A stretch of 64,000 nucleotides of DNA from an uncultured Prevotellaceae bacterium (GTDB taxonomy: Bacteria; Bacteroidota; Bacteroidia; Bacteroidales; Bacteroidaceae). The notes under the pieces were generated by a model. It had not been told where the DNA came from and did no database searches. It worked only from the letters and a program-made list of their open reading frames with translations. This document shows positions 26,265 to 34,999 of the stretch, in pieces. Location: NCBI GenBank assembly GCA_902778535.1, contig CACYYG010000023.1, positions 1 to 64,000 on the forward strand, in the 5' to 3' direction. The position numbers and the translations under genes are program-made. How positions within the stretch are numbered: the first letter of the stretch is position 1; each line of letters begins with the position of its first letter.

Positions 26265-27173
26265 ATGAAAGACTTGCTATTATTCATCACCTGGGACCCG
26301 GATTTGACGGCATTTCATCTGGGGCCGCTCTCATTCCGCTGGTACTCATTATGCTGGCTCATCGGACTGGCACTGGCTTACCTCACAGTGCGCTGGCTGT
26401 ATAAAGACCAGAAAATAGAGGACCGCAAGTTCGACCCGCTGTTCTTCTACTGTTTCATCGGCATCCTTGTGGGTGCACGACTGGGACACTGCATCTTCTA
26501 CCAGCCCGAGGATTATCTCACCTCGGTGCGTGGCTTCATTGAGATGCTGCTGCCCATACAGTTCACAGGCTACGACGACTGGGACTTCAAGGTGACGGGC
26601 TATGAGGGCCTGGCTTCTCATGGCGGTACGCTGGGCCTGATGCTCGCCTTGTGGCTTTATGTGCGCCACTATAAGATGCCCATCTGGCAGGTGCTCGACA
26701 ACATTGCCATTGCCACAGGCATCACCGCCTGCTTCATACGCCTGGGCAACCTGATGAACTCTGAAATCATCGGCAATGTCACCTCCATGCCCTGGGGCTT
26801 CTACTTTGTCAATGCCCACCCAGCATCGATGGGCACAGAGCCACGCCACCCTGCACAGCTCTACGAGGCCATCGCCTATCTGCTGCTGTTCATCCTGATG
26901 CTCTACATCTATCGAAAAGACAGAACATCTTTCCAAGAAAATCTCAAATCTCAAAACTCAAATCTCAAACCCAAACTGGGCACAGGCTTCTACTTCGGAC
27001 TCTGCCTCACCTACATCTTCACCTTCCGCTTCTTCGTGGAGTTCCTGAAGATCAATCAGGTGAACTTCGAAAACACCCTGCCCTTAGACATGGGTCAGCT
27101 GCTCAGTATTCCGTTTGTCATACTCGGTGTGTGGTGCATGAGACGAGCTGGGAAATTGAAAATTGAAAATTGA
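26265..27173 (+). CDS. lgt: Prolipoprotein diacylglyceryl transferase
   Basis: Transfers diacylglycerol from phosphatidylglycerol to the lipobox Cys of prelipoproteins, in the inner membrane. The family features are seen: [12 protein letters not shown] near the N-terminus, a loop with ASHGGTLGL, the signature [12 protein letters not shown], then HPAQLYEAI and RFFVEFLK. About seven membrane segments. A start at 26226 is possible, but the promoter TACCTTTG overlaps that extension, so I use 26265 (MKDLLLF). A polar insert [10 protein letters not shown] (26938-26970), encoded by AAATCTC repeats, lies in a cytoplasmic loop, and the C-terminus runs into an AAATTG repeat. Confidence 0.92.
   Translation: MKDLLLFITWDPDLTAFHLGPLSFRWYSLCWLIGLALAYLTVRWLYKDQKIEDRKFDPLFFYCFIGILVGARLGHCIFYQPEDYLTSVRGFIEMLLPIQFTGYDDWDFKVTGYEGLASHGGTLGLMLALWLYVRHYKMPIWQVLDNIAIATGITACFIRLGNLMNSEIIGNVTSMPWGFYFVNAHPASMGTEPRHPAQLYEAIAYLLLFILMLYIYRKDRTSFQENLKSQNSNLKPKLGTGFYFGLCLTYIFTFRFFVEFLKINQVNFENTLPLDMGQLLSIPFVILGVWCMRRAGKLKIEN
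26938..26970 (+). repeat. In-frame AAATCTC heptamer repeat inside lgt
   Basis: Degenerate AAATCTC copies encode [10 protein letters not shown], almost the same peptide as in the unrelated SNF2 gene at 12583-12617. Confidence 0.7.
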
Positions 27174-27201
27174 AAGATTGAAGAATTGAAGGATTGAAGG
27201 T
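27154..27201 (+). repeat. AAATTG/GATTGAA repeat at the lgt stop
   Basis: Tandem degenerate AAATTGA and GATTGAA units run across the lgt stop codon and the following 25 bases; the last residues of Lgt (KLKIEN) are encoded by the repeat. Confidence 0.65.
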
Positions 27202-27253
27202 GAACGCTCTCACCTTACCCGTCAAGTAGTCTTAATTAAACTTAAAAATAAGG

Positions 27254-27286
27254 GGTGCAAGATGGCTTTTTTTGCTATTTTGCACC
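27254..27286 (+). terminator. Strong Rho-independent terminator after lgt
   Basis: A 13-base stem (GGTGCAAGATGGC against GCTATTTTGCACC, two G-U pairs in RNA) closed by a T7 loop and followed by a T-rich tract. It overlaps the -33 region of the next promoter. Confidence 0.8.
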
Positions 27287-27302
27287 TTTTCTTTTATTTT
27301 TG
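27271..27302 (+). promoter_or_regulatory. Promoter of the giant secreted protein gene
   Basis: TTTG (27271-27274), 20 bases, TATTTTTG (27295-27302), 45 bases before the ATG at 27348. The -33 element lies inside the lgt terminator stem. Confidence 0.6.
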
Positions 27303-27347
27303 CATCTATTATAACCACAGTTACTAACTATTTTAAAACAATTTTCT

Positions 27348-30300
27348 ATGAAAAAACTACTACTTTTATTCATGGGTGCATTGTTGGCCATGCCTACAAT
27401 GGCCCAGGAAGAGGATGTAACCCATTACATCCAGAATGCAGGTTTTGACGAAGACTTGACATTCCAGGCTGACGGTTCGACCAAGGAAATCATCGACAAG
27501 TCAAAAGAACTTTCTACAAGAAGCTATGGCTACTTAGCAGCCGACAGCACCGTCTATGCCTTTGGACGTGGCTCCCGCAGTGATGGCAGAGCACCTGCAT
27601 GGAACGGATTCTTCGGCCAGATTAAGGGTTGGACAAAGGGTGACAAGAGCTACACTGGTAAGGATTATTATCCCTACGGCAGTGACTCACCCGAGTGGGT
27701 GTACTTTGGCACACTGTCCTACGACATGGGTGAAACAACGCTTCCCTGTGCCGACGACGGTACAACATTCTTCACCGTGCCTCAGAAACCCGCTGACTAC
27801 AACGGCGAAGACAACAAGGGATTTCTCTACATGCGAGCTGGATGGGGTGGTGCTGCCACCTACAAGCAGACAGTGAAATTGCCCTGTGCAGTTTATCGTC
27901 TGGAATACTTGGCCATCAACATCAACCCCAGTGCTACAAAGGGTGAAAACCTTTCGCGTGTGGTCTGCCGCAAGGATACATGGAAGGATGAGACAGGATT
28001 CAACGACCAGCAATGGACCCTGCACACCATAGAATTTACGCCTACCTCAGAGTTCACCATGGAGTTCGGTTTCAAGTCTGAAGGTGGCTCAGGTGGCAAT
28101 CCCTTCCTCTGCATCGACGGCATCAAGCTCTACAAGATTGGTGAGGCTGACCCCATGGAGCTGTTGCAGTCAGACATTGCCGACCTTGAAGAAGAGTGCT
28201 CAGAACTGCAGATGACTGCCAGCAATGCCCGCTTCAACGGCATTTACTACCAGATGGATGCTTTCTATGAATATCTTGAGGAAGCCTATGATCTTGACAC
28301 ACCTGAAGAAATGCAGGCTGCCATTGCCTATGCCAACCAAATGATGGCAAAGTTCAGGCAGGCCATTGAGGCTATGGACGGCATCAACGCCATGATTGAG
28401 AAAATTGACAATCTCATTGCCACTACCGACTATCCTGCCAAGGATGTGCTCCAGAAAGCTTGGGAAGACCTCAACGAGCTGAAGACTGGCGATGATGAGG
28501 AAACAGACTATGCAGCCCTCATGATTACTGCCGTCGACAGAGCCAAGGAAGCCATCAGAGAGTATATGATGAGCCAGAAAGGTACAGCCAGCGAGGAGAA
28601 TCCTGCCGACTTCACTTTCCTCATCCAGCACCCCTGGTTCATCAACGAGGAAGCTGAGCCCTATCTGCAGGATGGTGAATGGTTCTTCCCCAAGAGGTTT
28701 GATGCAGAGGGCACCGACCTTTACAAAGAGGGCAGTGCATCCAGTCCTGACCTCAACAGCGGAGGATGGGCTATTACAGGCACCTATACTGGAGGAAGTG
28801 AACAGCGTTTGAACTGGCAGCGTGGACGTAGCTGCTGGAATGCTTGGGGTAGTCCTATCACAGGCACCATTGCTGTGGGTCAAACCATTGAAAACCTGCC
28901 CAACGGCTACTACACTGTCAGTGCCGACATGATTTGCCAGCCTGATTACAAAAATGACCAGCATGTCTATGCGCAGTCAACTGCAGGAAAGACCATCTCT
29001 GCCGACAACATCTCTGCCCACGAGATTGACTATGACAACAGCATTTGGGCAACAATTTCAATGACCAATGAAGAGAAGGTGATTGTTGTTGATGGTAAGC
29101 TCACCATCGGTGCTGAGGGAACAGGTAATGGCATAAACCAGACTGGCTGGTTCCTTGCCACCAACTTCCGCCTCAACTTCCTGGGTGAGGCTTCTGAGGA
29201 AGACATCGCTGCTGCTCTGAAGGGAAGCTTCGACACACACATGGCTGAGGCAAAGGAACTGGCCGCCAGCATGCACTTCGCTGCCGACAAGAAGGCTCTC
29301 AACGACTCCATTGCCAAGTATGAGGGCGCTACCGACAAGGATGCCTACATCGAGGCACTCACAGCCATCCAGGCTGCTCTCAATGAGGCTAAGCAGAGTG
29401 AGGCAAAATACTACGACTATCTGCCTACGCAGGAAACCATCGATGAGTCTGAGGATCCCGATGCACTCATCTCAGCCAAGACACTGCTTTGGGTGAAGGC
29501 ACTGCTCAATGATGAGGATGTCGTCGACCATGAGCCCTTCTCAGATGCTACCAAGCCCATTGCCCGGTTTGCCCTCGACTATGTCAACAGCTACATTGTG
29601 TGCGACACTGCCACCTACAAGCAGTTTGACAATGTTGTAAACCTTCTGAAGAACTATGTCAACACCTACATTCCCGCTTACAACGATGCAGCCTATGAGC
29701 TTTACAATGCAGGCGAGAAGGGCAAGGCAGCTCTGCAGAGCCTGATGGACACACAGAAGAGCAAGCTCATCAGCGAAATGAAGAGCAAGGAAACTGTTGA
29801 TGCATACGTCAAGGAACTCAAGGCCATGATTGCCAAGATTGAGAAGCAGAACATCTTCGAAGATCCCAACAACACCGACTACACAGCATTCATCACCAAT
29901 CCTAATGCAGAGGCTGTTGATGGCTGGGACATTACCTTAGGCAATGGCGACGGCAATGGTCAGAAGAGCGGACAGTGGATGGATGACAGCAGCACACGCT
30001 ACTTTGACTCCTACAACGGCAGTGGACTGAAGGGCTTCAAGTTCTCACAGCTCATCAGCGACCTGCCCAACGGCACCTACAATGTTGGAGTCTACACACG
30101 TACACCTGCTGAGGGAGCCTACATCTTCTATGCACTGCAGAGTGACACCACCTTCGTTGAGATTCCTCTTGACTACTGGCAAACTGTCACCGAGGCTGGT
30201 GAAGATACCCTTGTCGTGGCCAGCGACAACCATGGACCCATCTGGGAAGCTGCAAAGGAAAAGTATGAAGCAGGCACTTACGATGAATTTGATGAAGCTG

Positions 30301-30674
30301 TCTACAATGCCAACTATGACAGTGAAACAGGAGAAGGCCGTGGCCGTGGATGGAAGCATCAGGAGATGAACAACATCAAGGTTGAGAACCATGAGCTGCT
30401 GATCGGTTCAATGGCAGGTACTGCAGAGAGCCAGACAGAGAAGGTATTTACCGGTGGATGGTACTCAGTAGGCGGATGGACCCTCACCCTTGTTCAGATG
30501 GGTGACAACACCGGCTGGTCAGGACCCATTGAGGCTGGCATAGCCACTATCCTCACCGACAGCACTGCTGCTGATGGCATCTACACCCTCTCAGGCGTGA
30601 AGGTCAACACACTGCAGCGTGGTGTGAACATCATCATTACCAACGGCAATGTACGCAAGGTCATGGTGAAGTAA
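27348..30674 (+). CDS. Large secreted protein with sorting-type C-terminal tail
   Basis: A 1108-residue protein with a signal peptide (MKKLLLLFMGALLAMPTMAQ). Three beta-rich segments look like carbohydrate-binding jelly rolls, each starting near a 'NPxx...GW' phrase: about 24-265, 420-620 and 850-1060. They are separated by long helical spacers (about 270-410 and 625-840) rich in Ala, Lys and Glu. The tail GIYTLSGVKVNTLQRGVNIIITNG...KVMVK has the shape of a type IX (Por) sorting tail, so surface or released location is likely. No catalytic domain is recognised. Base use is lower in CpG than in upstream genes. The 3' end and terminator are duplicated at 34.8 kb. Confidence 0.75.
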   Translation: MKKLLLLFMGALLAMPTMAQEEDVTHYIQNAGFDEDLTFQADGSTKEIIDKSKELSTRSYGYLAADSTVYAFGRGSRSDGRAPAWNGFFGQIKGWTKGDKSYTGKDYYPYGSDSPEWVYFGTLSYDMGETTLPCADDGTTFFTVPQKPADYNGEDNKGFLYMRAGWGGAATYKQTVKLPCAVYRLEYLAININPSATKGENLSRVVCRKDTWKDETGFNDQQWTLHTIEFTPTSEFTMEFGFKSEGGSGGNPFLCIDGIKLYKIGEADPMELLQSDIADLEEECSELQMTASNARFNGIYYQMDAFYEYLEEAYDLDTPEEMQAAIAYANQMMAKFRQAIEAMDGINAMIEKIDNLIATTDYPAKDVLQKAWEDLNELKTGDDEETDYAALMITAVDRAKEAIREYMMSQKGTASEENPADFTFLIQHPWFINEEAEPYLQDGEWFFPKRFDAEGTDLYKEGSASSPDLNSGGWAITGTYTGGSEQRLNWQRGRSCWNAWGSPITGTIAVGQTIENLPNGYYTVSADMICQPDYKNDQHVYAQSTAGKTISADNISAHEIDYDNSIWATISMTNEEKVIVVDGKLTIGAEGTGNGINQTGWFLATNFRLNFLGEASEEDIAAALKGSFDTHMAEAKELAASMHFAADKKALNDSIAKYEGATDKDAYIEALTAIQAALNEAKQSEAKYYDYLPTQETIDESEDPDALISAKTLLWVKALLNDEDVVDHEPFSDATKPIARFALDYVNSYIVCDTATYKQFDNVVNLLKNYVNTYIPAYNDAAYELYNAGEKGKAALQSLMDTQKSKLISEMKSKETVDAYVKELKAMIAKIEKQNIFEDPNNTDYTAFITNPNAEAVDGWDITLGNGDGNGQKSGQWMDDSSTRYFDSYNGSGLKGFKFSQLISDLPNGTYNVGVYTRTPAEGAYIFYALQSDTTFVEIPLDYWQTVTEAGEDTLVVASDNHGPIWEAAKEKYEAGTYDEFDEAVYNANYDSETGEGRGRGWKHQEMNNIKVENHELLIGSMAGTAESQTEKVFTGGWYSVGGWTLTLVQMGDNTGWSGPIEAGIATILTDSTAADGIYTLSGVKVNTLQRGVNIIITNGNVRKVMVK

Positions 30675-30696
30675 CACATCATCAAAAACCATTTCA

Positions 30697-30728
30697 ACAG
30701 GCGGGGCACACAGCTTCGCCTGTTTTTA
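30697..30728 (+). terminator. Rho-independent terminator after the giant secreted protein
   Basis: ACAGGCG pairs with CGCCTGT across a 13-base loop, followed by TTTTT. A copy occurs at 34928-34959. Confidence 0.8.
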
Positions 30729-30737
30729 TTTGCTGCT

Positions 30738-31814
30738 TTATCTCCTTCTCCTCACAACCCCTATTACCACTAAGACAATGATGAAGACAGCTGCACCGAT
30801 GATGACTGGAACAAGAAAGCCACTATCACCTTTCTCTTCGCTGACTTCGCTGACTTCGTCATCTTCTTCATCTTCTTCATCTTCTTCAGAAATATCTTCT
30901 CTGCTTTCATTTAAGATACGAATCATTTCTCGTGTCACTTCCTCATAATACATGGGATACATTCCATACCCAGTTGCATTTATTTCTTTTCCGTCCTGCA
31001 CATCCAAGACAAAAACAAAATCGTCACCTTCGGCATTATAATCCCACTTATAAAATCCGCTCCACTTCCAAATTTTATATTTATTAAATAAATCTATAAG
31101 CTCTTTTTTCTGTTCATCGCTCACAGGATATGTCTTCGCTTCTTCGTTTGTGAAGCTGACAGTACATTCGTCATCACAAATCAGCCTATACAACACACCA
31201 CCGGATGAAGAATAGTAAAGAGAGCAGATTTTCGTGACTGAAAAAGTTTCCTCTACTTCCTCTCCTTTTCCTTCATCAATTATTCGAATCATTTCTTGAA
31301 TCACTTCACCATAATTCTGCGGATACATCATGTAGCCACGGGCTTCTAACTTTTTATCATCCTGCACAGTCAGTGAAAAATAAAAACTGCTGCCATCCAT
31401 TACTTCAGGATGATGCTCCTCGAAACCATTCCATTCCCATACCTCATATTGGTTAAACAGCTTAATGAGCTCTTTCACCTTCTCGTCACTAATGAGATAT
31501 TTCTTAGCTTCGCCGTTTGACTGACCATCAAGCTTTATTTTGACAGCGTACTTGCCATCATCAGAAGTGAGCTCATAACACACACCACTATTAATGATAC
31601 TACCTGATGTGGAAAAGCTAAGGCTCCTCAGCTCCCGAATTCCACTATTCCTCAACTCCTCAACAACTTCCCTTCGTTCCTTCTCCTGCATCGCCTTCAT
31701 CTCCTCCATGTCTTTCCGTATCTGCTCCCTCGTGATACTGTCAAGTGTCTGACACACAGCTGGTTGCACCATTGTAACCAGCATTACCACAACCCATAAA
31801 TACTTCGTTTTCAT
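30738..31814 (-). CDS. Exported protein with internal duplication and acidic-TM-Arg tail
   Basis: I start at the Met at 31814 (MKTKYLWVVVMLV), a signal peptide; the upstream Met at 31865 lies before the promoter at 31837-31844. A short coiled region (EQIRKDMEEMKAMQEKERREVVEEL) is followed by two homologous halves (about 70-190 and 195-310), each with a KELIxLFNxYxxWxWxGF core and ending with GYxMYPxxYxEVxxEMIRI. The tail is an Asp/Glu run, a membrane helix (FLVPVIIGAAVFIIVLVVIGVV) and RRRR at the very end, a tripartite anchor like GlyGly-CTERM or LPXTG-type signals. A truncated copy of the tail lies at 34998-35078. Function unknown. Confidence 0.75.
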   Translation of the reverse strand: MKTKYLWVVVMLVTMVQPAVCQTLDSITREQIRKDMEEMKAMQEKERREVVEELRNSGIRELRSLSFSTSGSIINSGVCYELTSDDGKYAVKIKLDGQSNGEAKKYLISDEKVKELIKLFNQYEVWEWNGFEEHHPEVMDGSSFYFSLTVQDDKKLEARGYMMYPQNYGEVIQEMIRIIDEGKGEEVEETFSVTKICSLYYSSSGGVLYRLICDDECTVSFTNEEAKTYPVSDEQKKELIDLFNKYKIWKWSGFYKWDYNAEGDDFVFVLDVQDGKEINATGYGMYPMYYEEVTREMIRILNESREDISEEDEEDEEDDEVSEVSEEKGDSGFLVPVIIGAAVFIIVLVVIGVVRRRR

Positions 31815-31836
31815 AGCAGTCTTTTTTTTATTTATG

Positions 31837-31866
31837 CAAAGATATAAAAAAGGAATGGAAAACAAA
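31837..31866 (-). promoter_or_regulatory. Promoter of the exported duplicated protein
   Basis: Minus-strand TTTG (31863-31866), 18 bases, TATCTTTG (31837-31844); supports the start at 31814. Confidence 0.6.
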
Positions 31867-31883
31867 AGGAAAAAGATGGAAAA

Positions 31884-31997
31884 TGTCTAAGGATTAAAAG
31901 GATCTCTGCGCACTATATTCACTATTTCAACAACGAATTACACAAATTATTCTATGGAGAAAAACTTAATCCTTTTAATCCTTTAAATCCTTAGACA
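31884..31997. repeat. 114-bp inverted-repeat element upstream of MNT gene
   Basis: Perfect 12-bp ends TGTCTAAGGATT (31884-31895) and AATCCTTAGACA (31986-31997). The arms continue as reiterated GGATTAAA units. No coding capacity. It separates the exported protein gene from the HEPN/MNT pair. Confidence 0.6.
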
Positions 31998-32017
31998 ATA
32001 ACTTTTTCTGTCAATAA

Positions 32018-32049
32018 TTTGGAAGAATCAGGATTATTGTTTATTTTTG
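32018..32049 (+). promoter_or_regulatory. Promoter of the HEPN/MNT pair
   Basis: TTTG (32018-32021), 20 bases, TATTTTTG (32042-32049). It shows that the earlier in-frame start at 32047 cannot be used and supports the ATG at 32074. Confidence 0.7.
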
Positions 32050-32073
32050 CAGCAGAATCATTCCTCTACAGCC

Positions 32074-32367
32074 ATGAGCACACAGGTCATCACACAGCAG
32101 ATAGCCGAATACTTCAAGACACAGCCCGTCCTGAAGGCCTGGTTGTTTGGTTCCCTTGCCCGTGGAGAGGAAAGGGAGGACAGCGATGTTGACATATTGA
32201 TACAACCTGAAGCCTCTGTCGGTTTGTTCAAGCTTAGTGGTATGCACCTCGACCTGCAGGACTTGTTGCATACTGATGTTGATTTGGTCACCGTTAAAGG
32301 TCTCTTGCCTTTTGCCCGTAAGAGTGTTGACCATGATAAAATCCTGATCTATGAGAGAAGCAATTAA
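32074..32367 (+). CDS. mntA: MNT-type nucleotidyltransferase antitoxin
   Basis: A 97-residue minimal nucleotidyltransferase. The active-site motif GSLARGEEREDSDVDILI has the GS...DxD pattern that binds two metal ions. In characterised MntA/HepT pairs this enzyme adds AMP to a Tyr of the HEPN toxin and so silences it. The ATG at 32074 is chosen because the promoter's -7 element ends at 32049. It overlaps the HEPN gene by 17 bases. Naming follows the established family; activity here is inferred from the motif. Confidence 0.85.
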   Translation: MSTQVITQQIAEYFKTQPVLKAWLFGSLARGEEREDSDVDILIQPEASVGLFKLSGMHLDLQDLLHTDVDLVTVKGLLPFARKSVDHDKILIYERSN

Positions 32368-32719
32368 GGACAAAACCCGTTTAGAGCATATTCTTGGAGC
32401 AATCGACCGTTTGGAACAACATGCAGGTTCCTTGTCGAGGGAAGAACTAGAGGCTGATGTCCTCAGATATTATGGTATTGTGAAGAATATCGAGATAATT
32501 GGTGAGGCATCCAACATGCTTTCTTCTTCTTTTAAGGATTCACATTCGGAAGTAGAGTGGCGTCCTATTGCCAACATGCGTAACTTCCTTGTTCATGAGT
32601 ATTTTCAGGTTGATTGCGACACTGTGTGGGCCGTCATTCATAATGACATCGTTGAATTAAAGAAACATATTCTTAAATACCTCGCTGAAACCAACTGGGA
32701 ACAGTGGGAACAGAAATAG
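32351..32719 (+). CDS. hepT: HEPN (DUF86) ribonuclease toxin
   Basis: A 122-residue all-helical HEPN protein. The Rx4-6H motif is seen as RNFLVH, followed by EYF; the Tyr after the His is the site that the partner nucleotidyltransferase modifies in characterised systems. HEPN dimers are RNases, often acting on tRNA or mRNA. The start overlaps the MNT gene, as usual for this pair. The pair is bracketed by two inverted-repeat elements (31884-31997 and 32803-32923), consistent with mobility. Confidence 0.87.
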   Translation: MREAIKDKTRLEHILGAIDRLEQHAGSLSREELEADVLRYYGIVKNIEIIGEASNMLSSSFKDSHSEVEWRPIANMRNFLVHEYFQVDCDTVWAVIHNDIVELKKHILKYLAETNWEQWEQK

Positions 32720-32802
32720 TATTGTTGAACCCTAAACCCCGAAATGCTTATGGGCTGAATATAATATAAGGACATAAGACAGAACGTCCACTTTTGATTC
32801 TT

Positions 32803-32923
32803 GTCATCTGATAATTGGGGAATTAGAAGAAACAATCAAGAACTGAAGTAGATAGTTCACGCCGGAAGGCGTGGGCATTTACTCGTTTAAGATTGTTAGG
32901 TTATCCCCAATACCTCAGATGAC
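32803..32923. ncRNA. Structured element with nested stems (candidate RNA or foldback element)
   Basis: Four nested pairings in order: GTCATCTGA (32803) with TCAGATGAC (ending 32923), TTGGGGA (32815) with TCCCCAA (32904), AACAATC (32831) with GATTGTT (32891), and an inner CACGCC-GGAA-GGCGTG hairpin (32858-32873) with a GNRA-type loop. The stems are separated by bulges, as in an RNA, and are not one continuous palindrome. It lies between hepT and the LRR gene. No reading frame. A MITE-like DNA foldback is the alternative. Confidence 0.45.
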
Positions 32924-32996
32924 GTAGACGAAGTAAATAGTCCACGTTTTCTTTTTGTGTATTATTCAAACGACAACAATAAAAACTTAAACAACA

Positions 32997-34367
32997 ATGA
33001 TTATGAAAAAATTAAAGTTTTGGAGCATGATGATGCTCGCAGTGATGGTGCTGCCTCTAACGGTGGCATGTGGTGATGATGATGACGATGAAACAAATAA
33101 TAATAATGTTTCAGTTATCGTGAGAGAGGATGGTACAACAAACAACGGCAGTATTTTTTCCTCTATTGACGATCAGAATTTCTATCTTGACTACATCAAA
33201 TATACTGTTGAAGAAGGACACCTCGCTGTGTCTGGTTACGACAAATTGGGATTTAAAGGTGTTGCGAAAATTGTCTCTAAAATTACATATAAAGGTAATA
33301 CTTATGAAGTGTTAAATATTCAAGGCGGGAACTATTCATACAGTGGAGCATTCCATGGATGTGATATATTAACCAGCGTGTCTATTCCTAACAGTGTAAC
33401 GAGCATTGGAAACCAGGCTTTCGAAGGTTGCACTGGTCTGGCATCCATCACAATTCCCAATAGTGTTACTGACATCTGCTTAGAAGCTTTCAAGGGATGC
33501 ACTGGCCTGAAATCTATCACAATTCCCAATAGTGTGACATACATAGGATACTATGCTTTCGATGGCTGCAGTAGCCTGACCTCCATCACAATTCCCAACA
33601 GTGTAACGAGCATAGGAAATGGTGCTTTCTATGGTTGCAGCAGTCTGACTTCCGTTACAATTGGCAACAGTGTAACGAGCATAGGAGGCTTTGCTTTCGC
33701 TGGCTGCAGTAGCTTGACCTCCGTCACTATTCCTAACAGTGTAACGAGCATAAGAGATTGTGCTTTCGATGGTTGCACTGGTCTGGCATCCATTACAATT
33801 CCAAATAGTGTAACGAGCATTGATAACCTGGCTTTCAGGGGCTGCAGCAGCCTGACCTCCGTCACTATTCCTAACAGTGTAACGAGCATAGGAGATGGTG
33901 CTTTTTCTTACTGCACTAGCCTGACTTCAATCACCATACCCAACAGTGTAACGAGCATAGGAGGTGGTGCTTTCGCTGGCTGCAGTAGCCTGACCTCCGT
34001 CACTATTCCTAACAGTGTAACGAGCATAGGAATTAGTGCTTTCGATGGTTGCATAAGCTTGACCTCCATCACCATACCCAACAGTGTAACGAGCATAGGA
34101 CAATTTACTTTCGCTGAATGCAGCAACCTGACCTCCATCACTATCCCCAATAGCGTGACAAAAATTGGTGACTGTGCTTTTTATCAATGCAGCAACATAA
34201 CAGCCATACACTGCTTGGCTACGACTCCACCTTCTACAAATGATGATTCTGGTATTTTTGGTGATTCTATTTATTCAACAGCTACATTATACGTTCCAAA
34301 AGGTTCTCTTTATGCATATAAATCTATGTATCCTTGGAGATGGTTCAAGAATATCGTAGAAGAATAA
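32997..34367 (+). CDS. BspA-like leucine-rich repeat lipoprotein
   Basis: The lipoprotein signal ends [10 protein letters not shown]; the start is the ATG at 32997 or the second Met at 33003. An Asp- and Asn-rich linker and a short beta domain (45-115) are followed by about 12 tandem 23-residue repeats with the phrase [21 protein letters not shown], the LRR_5 type of BspA and Treponema surface proteins, then a capping segment. These proteins bind host matrix or other bacteria. The DNA repeats of 69 bp are nearly identical (shared AACAGTGTAACGAGCATAGG), pointing to recent expansion and possible copy-number change. Terminator at 34428. Confidence 0.9.
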   Translation: MIMKKLKFWSMMMLAVMVLPLTVACGDDDDDETNNNNVSVIVREDGTTNNGSIFSSIDDQNFYLDYIKYTVEEGHLAVSGYDKLGFKGVAKIVSKITYKGNTYEVLNIQGGNYSYSGAFHGCDILTSVSIPNSVTSIGNQAFEGCTGLASITIPNSVTDICLEAFKGCTGLKSITIPNSVTYIGYYAFDGCSSLTSITIPNSVTSIGNGAFYGCSSLTSVTIGNSVTSIGGFAFAGCSSLTSVTIPNSVTSIRDCAFDGCTGLASITIPNSVTSIDNLAFRGCSSLTSVTIPNSVTSIGDGAFSYCTSLTSITIPNSVTSIGGGAFAGCSSLTSVTIPNSVTSIGISAFDGCISLTSITIPNSVTSIGQFTFAECSNLTSITIPNSVTKIGDCAFYQCSNITAIHCLATTPPSTNDDSGIFGDSIYSTATLYVPKGSLYAYKSMYPWRWFKNIVEE

Positions 34368-34427
34368 TATTTCCAAATCTGTGAGTATCAGGCTTTTTAA
34401 TCCGCATTCATTTTTGCGAATAGAAAA

Positions 34428-34459
34428 AAGTGGCAAGTGTCCCAAGACACCTGCCACTT
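34428..34459. terminator. Bidirectional terminator between LRR gene and fragment
   Basis: AAGTGGCA-AGTGTC-CCAA-GACAC-CTGCCACTT forms a strong hairpin with one mismatch, flanked by A-rich and T-rich sequence. It lies between two genes that converge. Confidence 0.8.
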
Positions 34460-34485
34460 CATATTCAAACAAAATGAAAAAGTTA

Positions 34486-34797
34486 TCAGAAATCCAAAGT
34501 GTCAACTTTCTTTTGATATTCCCCACACTGGAGGCGCTCTATGGAGTGGTCAGCTACCAGGCGGGTGAGTGCTTTCTGGGCTGAGTGATTGTTGGAGTAT
34601 CCAAAAATCTGAGTAAATTCCTCCGTTGTGAATGTCTGCTTCAGTTGTTTGTAACAGTCAACGAAATGGTTGCTACGACGCTTGCTAAGTGACTCTGCTT
34701 CAAGAAGTTGGTCTTCAAAGTATTGGCGGGCATACTCACCAAAGAAGTAGTGCTGACTGCGGTACTGAATGTCAAGAGCCAATGAGCAGAGATGATG
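34486..34797 (-). pseudogene. C-terminal fragment of an accessory protein (5' part lost)
   Basis: The frame ends at 34486 and is open upstream into duplicated DNA at 34800 with no proper start (a TTG at 34782 is the only candidate). The translation (YFFGEYARQYFED, SNHFVDCYKQLKQTF, FTQIFGYSNNHSAQKALTRLV) is helical and looks like the winged-helix end of VirE/DUF3987-type proteins of integrative elements, by loose memory only. Its 5' end stops where the duplicated tail begins, so a rearrangement probably removed it. Confidence 0.45.
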
Positions 34798-34799
34798 AT

Positions 34800-34901
34800 G
34801 ATGGCATCTACACCCTCTCAGGCGTGAAGGTCAACTCACTACAGCGTGGTGTGAACATCATCATTACCAACGGCAATGTACGCAAGGTCATGGTGAAGTA
34901 A
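34800..34901 (+). pseudogene. Duplicated C-terminal tail of the giant secreted protein
   Basis: Starting with GATGGCATCTACACCC, this repeats the last 33 codons of the 27348-30674 gene almost base for base (the tail ends KVMVK and a stop at 34899-34901). No upstream body exists. The terminator and the end of the neighbouring minus-strand gene are copied too. Confidence 0.8.
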
Positions 34902-34927
34902 CACACAGCATCAAAAACCAAAATTTA

Positions 34928-34999
34928 ACAGGCGGGGCACACAGCTTCGCCTGTTTTTTACTGCATAAAAAGCCTCCATCCCTTTGAGGAGGCTTTTTT
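34928..34999. terminator. Two successive terminators in the duplicated patch
   Basis: ACAGGCG/CGCCTGT with T6 (34928-34959) is a copy of the 30697 terminator. A second hairpin, AAAAGCCTCC/GGAGGCTTTTTT (34967-34999), is absent from the original. Confidence 0.75.

Noticed and set aside
32720-32996. Retron or TnpB-type guide RNA reading of the nested-stem element
   Set aside because: No reverse transcriptase, TnpB/IscB or tyrosine recombinase gene is nearby in the window.
33380-34200. Tandem-repeat array at 33.4-34.2 kb as a CRISPR or satellite
   Set aside because: The 69-bp repeats are in frame and encode LRR_5 units of one lipoprotein.
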